Source: Deltaproteobacteria bacterium (GTDB taxonomy: Bacteria > Bdellovibrionota_C > UBA2361 > SZUA-149 > JADYYL01). From it: DNA of 14,029 bases. Both the position numbers and the translations under genes were made by a program. Numbering within the stretch: position 1 is the stretch's first letter; every line of letters begins with the position of its first letter. Below are positions 6,162 to 12,793 of this stretch, one piece after another. The DNA is taken from the NCBI GenBank assembly GCA_020853655.1, contig JADYYL010000170.1, forward strand, positions 1 through 14,029. Reading direction: 5' to 3'. The notes beneath the pieces were generated by a model. That model had not been told where the DNA came from. It made no database searches and saw only the letters and a list, made by a program, of their open reading frames with translations.

Positions 6162-7682
6162 ATGCGATTCATTTCTAAGCTCGATTTGGCCACCAAGCTT
6201 TCCTGTCTTGTGGTCGCCGCCTCTTTGGTCGTCGCCATCGGAGCAACGACCGCATCGGCGCTCGACACGAGCGATTACCGACAGAACACCTATGGCGCTC
6301 CTAACCATTATTGTGACCCTACCCGAGCGCTCAACAACAGCGGCGCAGGAACACTCGTCAGTCCGTGGAACATGTCACAATGTTCGGCGCTTCCGGTCGC
6401 CGGCGATGTCGTCGGAATACTCCCAGGCGTCAGTGTCGACTTACCGACGACGAACAGTGTTCGTATTCCTGCATTCAATCCGGCCCACTCTGGGACGCCG
6501 ATAAGCAGAATTGTATTCGTCACGAAATACCCTGCTGTAAACTTGGCAAGCGTTGAGACCAATCCGAACAGAACTGAGTTTCGTCACGATGGCGGAGCTC
6601 CCGGGATCGTGGGCGGTGTTGGCGTCGGAAACGGATGCCCTATGCTCGGCAGCTATGGGCAGAACTATGTGACGTTCGACGGCTTCTTCGTCGACATGGC
6701 CGAGGCATTTCTTCGGGAAGACTCCGGAGTGTTGCGTGTGGAGAACACGATCGGTGTGCACTTTCGGAATTTTGTAGTGAAAGGAGCGCGGCTGACGATA
6801 GCGAGCAACCCCGTCATTTATCGTCCCAACAACTCCCGGGACACGGTGCTCAGCAACTTCAAAGCCTATGATTTTGTGAACGATCCAACCGGATCCGCGA
6901 CCCCGCAGGGGGCGCTGTTCAGCGATCAATACGGCGATCAGAATGTCCTGATCGAGCACTTCGAGATACGAAATATTTCGCGTGGAATTTTTTTCAAGGG
7001 CACGGCGAATAGCGCGACCGTCTTCAACTATGGGACTGTTCAATACGGTATCGTGTCAAACTCCAGCGCCTGCCTTCAGTTTAATGACCTAGATTTCACG
7101 CAAGTCACGACGGTCGCTTATAATCTTTGTTACGATATCAATGAGGTCGCTGCGATCTTCATTTCGAGTGAGACTTCGCCGGCGCGAAACCTCCTCGTGC
7201 ATCATAATACGGTTGCCCGTATCAACAGTGCGTCGATTAATACCAGCGGTGGGATCTATAGTCGGGCGAATGGATTCGCAGGCAACGTTACGATTCGTGA
7301 CAACCTCGTCGATATAAACAACGGTGTATTCGGACATGGGGCCGACTTCGGTGAAATCTCTACGTTGCCCGCCGTCATGAACTACAACGGTTACACGAAA
7401 AACGGTGCGAATGTGACGTGGTCATTCAACGGAGTGCAATCGAACTCCCTCTCCGCATGGCGCACCGCGACCAACCGAGATTTGAACAGCCAAGTCCTCA
7501 GCGGAACGATCTTTGTCGATCGGACGAACGGAAACTTTCGGATCGCTGCGGGTCATGTCGCGAAGACCGCTTCCTCCTCCGGTGGAGAGCTTGGCGCTTA
7601 CGCCGGCCCGAGATTACCTGGGGTGGATGTCAGCGTTGACGCCGCTCCGGCAGCGCCGACAAACTTCCGAGCCGGTCTCTAG
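6162..7682 (+). CDS. Secreted right-handed parallel beta-helix protein
   Basis: The 506-residue product starts with a typical Sec signal peptide: basic MRFISKLDLATK, a hydrophobic core SCLVVAASLVVAIGATT and a likely cut after ASA. The frame is open back to 6021, but ATG 6162 is chosen because it puts the signal peptide at the N-terminus; no strong ribosome-binding site is visible at either start. The mature part opens with a Cys-containing segment and the PVAGDVVGILPGV pattern that begins many pectate-lyase-like beta-helices. It continues with repeating short strands separated by Asn and Gly (YVTFDGFFVDMA, GVHFRNFVVKGARL, NLLVHHNTVARI, NVTIRDNLVDINNG), the mark of stacked coils. Related folds degrade or bind acidic polysaccharides; catalytic residues cannot be assigned by eye. 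The C-terminus is a Pro/Ala linker ending in NFRAGL and TAG. The flagellin lies 323 bp downstream on the same strand. Confidence 0.75.
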   Translation: MRFISKLDLATKLSCLVVAASLVVAIGATTASALDTSDYRQNTYGAPNHYCDPTRALNNSGAGTLVSPWNMSQCSALPVAGDVVGILPGVSVDLPTTNSVRIPAFNPAHSGTPISRIVFVTKYPAVNLASVETNPNRTEFRHDGGAPGIVGGVGVGNGCPMLGSYGQNYVTFDGFFVDMAEAFLREDSGVLRVENTIGVHFRNFVVKGARLTIASNPVIYRPNNSRDTVLSNFKAYDFVNDPTGSATPQGALFSDQYGDQNVLIEHFEIRNISRGIFFKGTANSATVFNYGTVQYGIVSNSSACLQFNDLDFTQVTTVAYNLCYDINEVAAIFISSETSPARNLLVHHNTVARINSASINTSGGIYSRANGFAGNVTIRDNLVDINNGVFGHGADFGEISTLPAVMNYNGYTKNGANVTWSFNGVQSNSLSAWRTATNRDLNSQVLSGTIFVDRTNGNFRIAAGHVAKTASSSGGELGAYAGPRLPGVDVSVDAAPAAPTNFRAGL

Positions 7683-8005
7683 ACCGGGTCCTCGCGAGGC
7701 GCTGGGCTGGCGATCTTGGCTTTCGGGGAGTCCTTTTGATAGTTGAACCGAGATTTCTTCGATCAACTAACCACTCGAAGTCACTGTTGGTTTTAATCAA
7801 CGGTTTCCTTAGCGACTTGTCCTAGAATGAACGCCCGTCCGGTTTCTCCGGGACGGCCCGCAGAAACTCGAGATTGTCCCCCTAAGCTGCCGATATTCTT
7901 AGAGTGGTTCATTCGCGCAAACGGCTCGCTCGAATGAAACAGAGGGGGACTTATGTCGAGATTACCGGATTGATCTCGGTGGAGGAATTTAAGGACGAAT
8001 AGTCG
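7683..8005. other. Intergenic and flagellin leader region
   Basis: After the beta-helix stop there are two modest hairpins: TAGTTGA/TCAACTA (7740-7746/7763-7769) and GTTG/CAAC (7786-7789/7798-7801). The first could end the upstream transcript. A sigma-28-like box lies at 7889-7896. The flagellin start has AAGGA (7991-7995) ten bases upstream and a stronger GGAGG (7981-7985) twenty bases upstream. Confidence 0.45.
7889..7896 (+). promoter_or_regulatory. Candidate sigma-28 (FliA) -10 box before the flagellin
   Basis: GCCGATAT differs in one base from the enteric FliA -10 consensus GCCGATAA and lies about 110 bp before a flagellin start, where such a promoter is expected. A TAAA-type -35 at the right spacing is not visible. 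CTAAG (7882-7886) and CTTAG (7898-7902) flank the box as a small inverted repeat. Confidence 0.35.
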
Positions 8006-10081
8006 GTGGCGATTCGTAGCATAAATACGAACCTCGCGTCGCTCAACGCGCAGCGTCAGCTGTCCCGAGTGACGTCGGAGTTAGATCAGACGTTTCAACG
8101 TCTGTCCTCCGGGTTGCGCATCAATCGCGCATCCGACGACGCTGCAGGTTTGTCCGTCGCGAAGGGAATCGAAGCCGACAGCCGAGTGTATAAGCAAGGC
8201 GTTCGAAACCTGAACGATGCCATTAGCTACCTGGATATCGCGGACGGTGCGCAGAGCTCTCTGAAAGTAATCCTCTTCCGCGCCCGCGAACTTGCGACAC
8301 AGGCGGCGAATGGAACGCTCGGCAAGAGTCAGCGGAGCCGGCTCAACGAGGAGCTGTCGTAGCTCTCCGAAGAATACAATCGCATCATAGAAACGGCTGA
8401 ATTCAACGGTTCGAAGATCTTCGAATCGCAAGGGAGTACTCCGACGACGATTCAGTTTGGATACGGCACAAACGAATCGCTCTCGCTTGAGACCGGAGCA
8501 GGTCCGCTGCAATCGAATACTGAGTTCGCTGATGTGAGCAATTCGGGTGCGTCGGGAACCGGCGACGCTCGGCTCGGAGGGATGAGCGGAGATGGCCGCT
8601 ACGTCGTCTTCAGCACGCTTGCGACGAACATCGGCAGCGGCGATACGAACGGCTTCGAGGACGTATTCGTGCGTGACCGGCTTACCGGAGAAACACGACA
8701 GATCAGCAGGGGAGTAGGAGGGGCGCAAACCAACAGCGGCTCCTGGCAATCCTCGATCAGCTACGATGGGCGATTCGTTGTGTACCGCTCAAACGCATCG
8801 AACATCGTTAGCGGAGACACGAACGGCGCGGCGGATGTGTTTGTGTATGACATGCAAACCGGCACGACTGAACTGGTCAGCGTGAATAGCTCGGGAACCA
8901 TCGGCAATGGCACGAGTCACGAGCCGACAATCAGCGCCGATGGGCGCTACGTCGCATTCCAGTCGAATGCGACGAACCTAATCTCTGGTGACACGAACGC
9001 GACGGACGATGCTTTTGTCTATGACCGGCTCACGCGCACGACTCAACGTGTGAGCGTGAGCTCGACAGGTGCGCAACTCGCACTGGGAGGGAGTTCCCCG
9101 TTTATCAGCGGCGATGGAGAGCGAGTCACGTTTCAAACGACGTCGGCCGTTGATGGCCTCGATACAAATGGGGCGCTCGATGCAGCGGTGTGGAGTCGAA
9201 CCTCCGGAACTGCAGCGAGCGGCAGTGTCGGTGTTGGTGGCACGACGGGGAACGCGGCATCAACGGCAGGACGCATTAGCTCCGACGGGAACACGCTGAT
9301 GTTTGCGTCGGCGGCGACCAACCTTGTCTCCGGCGACACAAACGGTGTCGCAGACGTATTCATCCGCAACCTGATCACTGGGCAAACGACGCTGGTGAGT
9401 GTCGCTGACGACGAAACTTTGGGAAATGCGAATAGCACCACCTCTCAACTCAGCGCGAACGGCCGATTCATTGCGTTTCGCTCGACAGCGACGAACCTCG
9501 TCACCGGCGATACAAACGCAGTCGAAGACGTCTTTGTTCGTGACACCGTCGCTGGGACAACCACCCGATTGACTGTGTCGCCAACGGGAGTCGAGGCCAA
9601 CGGCGCCTCGACAAATGCTGCTCTCAGCGGTGACGGGCAATACGCACTGATCATGAGCGCAGCGACGAACTTGGTCGCTGGAGACACGAACGGCGCGGTC
9701 AACGTCTTCGTCACCCGCAACATCGGCATCTCTCGCGCCGTGGGCTTCTCCTCGATGATCACCCCGTTTGTCGGTGTCGGGATCAGCACCGCAAAGCAAG
9801 CGCAGATGGCGCAGTCAACGATCGATACGTATCTCCAAGAGCTCAACGTGTCCGTCGGCAAACTCGGCGCGACCGTCAGTCGTGCGCAAGCAGCGAGTGC
9901 TGTGGTGCAGAACCGAGCGGAGAATCTGATCGATGCAGCATCACGAATTCTCGATGCTGATGTTGCAGAAGAAAGCTCGGCGTTGGTCGCTCGTCGAGTG
10001 CGCCAGCAGTCGGCGCAGCAGGTACTTGCGCTTGCGAACAACGATCTGCAGCTTGCAAAAACTTTCCTTGGGATCGCGTAG
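8006..10081 (+). pseudogene. Flagellin with inserted seven-repeat beta-propeller, interrupted by TAG
   Basis: Read through the stop, this is a 691-codon flagellin, the filament subunit exported by the flagellar apparatus. Residues 1 to about 160 are the D0/D1 N-terminal part (AIRSINTNLASLNAQRQL, then LSSGLRINRASDDAAGL, then a LNEELS/LSEEYNRI junction and FNGSKIF). The C-terminal D1/D0 part runs from about 9739 (ENLIDAASRILDADVAEES to LAKTFLGIA). Where the variable D2/D3 domain normally lies there are seven DGRYVAF...TNLVSGDTNG...DVFVRD units of the TolB/PD40 kind; their GDTN Asp codons sit at 8642, 8816, 8990, 9161, 9335, 9509 and 9683. Codon 119 is TAG (8360-8362), in the place where many flagellins have Gln or another residue; CAG to TAG is one transition. 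Frame is otherwise intact. Start GTG 8006 has AAGGA ten bases upstream. If TAG stops translation, only a useless 118-residue fragment results. Confidence 0.85.
8540..9735 (+). repeat. Seven TolB/PD40-like repeats inside the flagellin
   Basis: The repeat units are 58 codons long (174 nt between successive GDTN sites), with one interval of 57 codons (8990 to 9161). Consensus by eye: S-DGRYVAF-S-ATNLVSGDTNG--DVFVRD--TGTT--VSVSS-G---GN. Unit 4 is most degenerate (VDGLDTNGALDAAVW). The first unit is preceded by FADVSNSGASGTG, which resembles the tail half of a unit, and the last unit lacks that tail, as expected when a propeller ring closes by combining its two ends. Confidence 0.8.
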
Positions 10082-10520
10082 AGGGAGATCATTGAGTTTC
10101 GTTCGTCTCGGATCTCAGCGCATCTGTGAATCTGCCGCGAGGAGCCGGGCGTGTGCGTTAGAGAATCAAAGCGCAAGATGCTGTTGTACGCTCGGCTTCG
10201 AAGCGTGAGCGACAGCCGCGATAACAGTCGCGCTCGCATTCCCGCTCAGTGTGCGATGTCACAATGCTGTTTGAGAGCGCAGAGTGAGTGAGGGGAGGCA
10301 TCAATTCCAAGTGCGCCCCTTCAGCGGGAATGGCGCAACGCAGCGCGGGATGTTACCGATATCCTGCGCCACCGACTTCGTCGACTCATCACCGTGCGAC
10401 GGAATCAATTGCCCCGAACTCTCGGAGGGAAGGCGACGAGATCGTGATTGCTCTCATCGATCGGCACGAGTTGTTAACGAGCGGCGAGTCATATTTCATC
10501 TGACAGAAGGGATGTGCTTC
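10082..10520. other. Gap between flagellin and small exported protein
   Basis: No credible gene is visible. The frame of the next gene is open backwards to 10284, but that part has no signal peptide or pattern. A GCTTCGAAGC palindrome (10195-10204) lies within a weak hairpin ACGCT/AGCGT (10188-10206) that may act behind the flagellin; no T tract follows. A 15-mer GCAGAGTGAGTGAGG at 10279-10293 also occurs at 596-610. Confidence 0.4.
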
Positions 10521-10850
10521 ATGAAATTCTTTGTGCAAGGTCTTCATCAAATTACGAAACGTGTAATCTTCGGCATCGCTCTCTGCGCCGTTCAAATTCC
10601 GTTTGATTCACTTGCCGAGACGAAGCGTCCCTCTCCCGCCCCCACTCCCCCGCGGAGCACTGCTGAGAGGAATCGGGATGCGGCTATGCAGCTTCTCCAG
10701 GGAAGAGAAGCTCCCCCAGCCGGACGCGTTCACGGGGTGGACCCCGAAGAATTGAACGTCGAGGTTCAACAAGACCTGCAGCGGCGACGTCTGGAGCTCG
10801 AGAACGACGTAGAGAAATCCGTACTCGATGGGGCAGGCGCGGGTCACTGA
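10521..10850 (+). CDS. Small exported protein, Pro-rich and helical
   Basis: The 109-residue product begins with a Sec-type signal: MKFFVQGLHQITKR, a hydrophobic VIFGIALCAVQIPF core and a likely cut after SLA. The IALC run is not a good lipobox (Leu at -1), so a soluble periplasmic or secreted protein is more likely than a lipoprotein. The mature part opens with a Pro/Thr/Ser-rich stretch (KRPSPAPTPPRST) and ends in a charged helical segment (VEVQQDLQRRRLELENDVEKS). The start ATG 10521 has AGAAGGG (10505-10511) about nine bases upstream; the frame is open to 10284, but nothing supports that start. Stop is TGA. I do not recognise the family, and it may be lineage-specific. Confidence 0.55.
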   Translation: MKFFVQGLHQITKRVIFGIALCAVQIPFDSLAETKRPSPAPTPPRSTAERNRDAAMQLLQGREAPPAGRVHGVDPEELNVEVQQDLQRRRLELENDVEKSVLDGAGAGH

Positions 10851-10940
10851 TGTCGAGAGGATGGTTGGAACACAATCCGTTCCGTCTGTTTCTTGCCTCT
10901 CTGAGCGGAGTCTCCCCCCTCTTTCCTCAGGAGACCCTGC

Positions 10941-10979
10941 GCAGCGTTAAGCGGATTAAATTAAATCCGCTCGCAGCGT
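10941..10979. repeat. Near-palindrome flanked by direct repeats, upstream of the transposase
   Basis: AGCGGATT (10950-10957) and AATCCGCT (10964-10971) are complements around AAATTA. The 7-mer GCAGCGT stands directly on both sides as a direct repeat (10941-10947 and 10973-10979). It lies 108-146 bp before the transposase start. It could be a subterminal hairpin of the mobile element or an unrelated operator or terminator for the gene ending at 10850. Confidence 0.5.
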
Positions 10980-11086
10980 ACGCATCGACGCTCGAATCGA
11001 CGTCTCTCCCGCACCTCTCGCCGCGATCTCATTCGTATCAACGAACATTATTTCACCCCGCGTGAAACGCTCTTGCCGATGTCTCG

Positions 11087-12052
11087 ATGACTATTGGGGT
11101 GAGCAGCTATCATCCGCGCATAGAGACATCCAAGTTCGCATCGTTTCAAACGTCACGGTGTAGGAACTCCGAGCTATGGTTTGCAAACAACCCAGAGCTT
11201 GAGAACGCCATACTTGGCTACGCAGCCAAGTATCAGGATCGGTACGACATCACGCTGTATGCCTTTGCCATTGAGGGGAACCACATCCAGTTCCCGGCAC
11301 ACTTCCCGAAGCTCAACCGCGGCGACTTCATGCGGGATCTCAACTCGAGCGTTGCTCGAGCTGTACCGAGGTTCGTCGAGGAGTATCCTGGAGGGAGGCT
11401 CTATGAGCGCAGATACTCTAATGAGTTTCTCCCTGGCGAAGAGGACATCGAGAACTGGTTCTTCTACACCGTGCTCCAGTGTGTCCAGGATGGACTCGTC
11501 CCGAAGATTTCAGAGTATCCCTTCTATAACTGCTTTCATGACGCCGTCTGGGGCATAGAGCGTGAGGTCACGGTCATGAACTGGACGGCGTATAACGCTG
11601 TTCGCAGATACAACCCCCTTGCTCGAAAGAAAGACTACGAAGAGACCTATACGCTGAAGTATGCGCGGCTTCCTGGCTATGAGCACCTGTCGCAGAAGGA
11701 ATACGCCACGCTCATGCACAAGAAGCTCGAGGAGCGGCGGCAGAAGATCGTCGCTGAGCGGCTGGCTAAGGGGCTGGGGTTTCTCGGAAGGGAAGCTGTA
11801 CTCCAAGTCGTCAGGGGATCGCGTCCCTACCGTACGAAGAAATCCACCCGCGACAGTCATCGACCCCGTGTCCTCTCCGTCTGTCCTGTTCGCAGAGAAG
11901 CGACCAAGAGTTGGTACTTCGACATCTACTTTCGGTTCAAGGCAGCGTCTCTCAAGTTTCGACGAGGAGAGCTGCTCACTGAGTTTCCCCCTGGCACATA
12001 CAGACCGTCGCTCTGGGTGACGGTGCCACAGAGGCATCCACCGCCTACGTAG
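11087..12052 (+). CDS. Y1 (HUH-type) transposase, IS200/REP-associated style
   Basis: The 321-residue product resembles the COG1943-type single-strand transposases that use one tyrosine. The N-terminal part has the family pattern ASFQTSRCRNSELWF, a helix to residue 53, then the metal-site strand ITLYAFAIEGNHIQ. Here the motif is H66-I67-Q68, so the second His of the HUH motif is Gln, with another His at 72. Next come FMRDLNSSVARAV and, on a helix, ENWFFYTVLQCVQDGLV with the probable catalytic Y127. The C-terminal half is basic and longer than in IS200 TnpA; it carries RPRVLSVCPVRREA and ends FPPGTYRPSLWVTV. No TnpB-like gene is next to it. The start ATG 11087 has no good ribosome-binding site; an in-frame GTG at 11099 is an alternative. 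Hairpins lie at 10950-10971 and 12048-12067. Stop is TAG, inside the latter hairpin. Confidence 0.8.
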   Translation: MTIGVSSYHPRIETSKFASFQTSRCRNSELWFANNPELENAILGYAAKYQDRYDITLYAFAIEGNHIQFPAHFPKLNRGDFMRDLNSSVARAVPRFVEEYPGGRLYERRYSNEFLPGEEDIENWFFYTVLQCVQDGLVPKISEYPFYNCFHDAVWGIEREVTVMNWTAYNAVRRYNPLARKKDYEETYTLKYARLPGYEHLSQKEYATLMHKKLEERRQKIVAERLAKGLGFLGREAVLQVVRGSRPYRTKKSTRDSHRPRVLSVCPVRREATKSWYFDIYFRFKAASLKFRRGELLTEFPPGTYRPSLWVTVPQRHPPPT

Positions 12053-12067
12053 CGTTTCCTCGCTACG
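12048..12067. repeat. 7-bp hairpin over the transposase stop codon
   Basis: CGTAGCG (12048-12054) pairs with CGCTACG (12061-12067) around TTTCCT. The stop codon TAG 12050-12052 lies in the left arm. A six-T run follows at 12085-12090, too far for a classic terminator. A GTAG-bearing hairpin at a Y1 transposase end may be a recognition site. Confidence 0.55.
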
Positions 12068-12291
12068 ATCCTCACCACCATTCCTTTTTTCCGGCGCTTT
12101 CATAAGCGCGGCGCAGAGATCTGTCTTCGAGCCGCCATTCCGTACGTGAATTTGCCTCGGCGAGTCGGTGTGAAGCCGAAAAGTCTCTGATCGAGACGTC
12201 GATCCATCTCGATCTCTCCACTGATCGCGTCGAAACGCGCGCTTCGCGGACGCGAGTTACTTTAAACGAATGAAATTAATACGAAGTCTCC

Positions 12292-12318
12292 GAGGAAAGA
12301 TCGGGGGGGGGGGGGGGG
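12292..12318. repeat. GAGGAAAGATCGGGG plus 16-G tract, copy 2
   Basis: The 15-mer GAGGAAAGATCGGGG (12292-12306) runs into an unbroken G tract at 12303-12318. It matches copy 1 at 3503-3517. Such a tract could vary in length by slippage or form a quadruplex, but it may also be a sequencing artefact. Confidence 0.65.
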
Positions 12319-12335
12319 AGATCGAGCGGATCGGG

Positions 12336-12357
12336 GCCGAATTACATGTAATTCGGC
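12336..12357. promoter_or_regulatory. Perfect 22-bp palindrome, operator-like
   Basis: GCCGAATTACA (12336-12346) is followed at once by its exact reverse complement (12347-12357). The AT-rich TTACATGTAA centre and lack of a loop fit a dimeric regulator site better than a terminator. No gene start lies close, so the controlled gene is unknown. Confidence 0.5.
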
Positions 12358-12793
12358 AAGATAAATGCGAGTATGCCAGGCCTAGTTTTGGTCGAAGGCT
12401 CAACGTCCCCACGCAATGCCACTACGACTTCCCCCATTTTTATGAGGTTCGGAGCGAATGGCTCAGCAACTCTTGGTGTTCTCCAGGTACAAGAACGGCA
12501 CGAGCTTTCGACGCCCTGTCTGAGATCCCCTTTGCGAGTGCAGACGCGCATAAGAGATGAGCGGCGCGAACCTCTCAGCAGCACTTGTTTGTTCCGAGGC
12601 GAAAAGGAAGAGCTCCCGTAGAGTCTTCAGCAAAAATCTTCGACAAAGGCGAAGGGGTCGGAAGCGCCGAACAGAGCACTGCCTTTGAATCATGTCTTCA
12701 GAACAAAGTGAGATAGACCGGCAAAATGTCGGCCGGTTCATCTTCTCATCCGAGCGCGAGACCAGCGGATACTGCGTTCGCGTATCTACCGCC

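Larger units (their letters stand above)
12053..12793. other. Gene-free stretch with hairpins, poly-G and palindrome
   Basis: Frames here (for example 12270-12560 plus and 12463-12945 minus) are Arg/Ser/Cys-rich shadows without motifs or ribosome-binding sites. The stretch holds GCGCTT/AAGCGC (12094-12099/12104-12109), the 16-G tract (12303-12318), a 22-bp palindrome (12336-12357) and ACCGGC/GCCGGT (12717-12722/12732-12737). The last one lies 57 bp behind the stop of the minus-strand gene and could be its terminator, though no U run follows. Confidence 0.45.

Noticed and set aside
8360..8362. TAG as a reassigned sense codon in this organism
   Set aside because: Seven other frames in the window end naturally in TAG, and extending the beta-helix frame past its TAG gives no meaningful protein; a general code change does not fit.
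8081..8749. 222-codon minus-strand frame opposite the flagellin
   Set aside because: Arg/Ser-rich shadow of a well-supported gene; no motif.
8534..10081. Separate gene starting at GTG 8534 for the propeller plus flagellin C-terminus
   Set aside because: The GTG has no ribosome-binding site, lies inside the continuous flagellin pattern and would leave a product unable to form a filament.
9260..10239. Minus-strand frames opposite the propeller repeats
   Set aside because: Their internal repetition mirrors the plus-strand repeats; they are shadows.
10850..11065. 71-codon frame overlapping the previous stop as TGATG
   Set aside because: No ribosome-binding site and a featureless composition; it also runs through the palindrome at 10950-10971.
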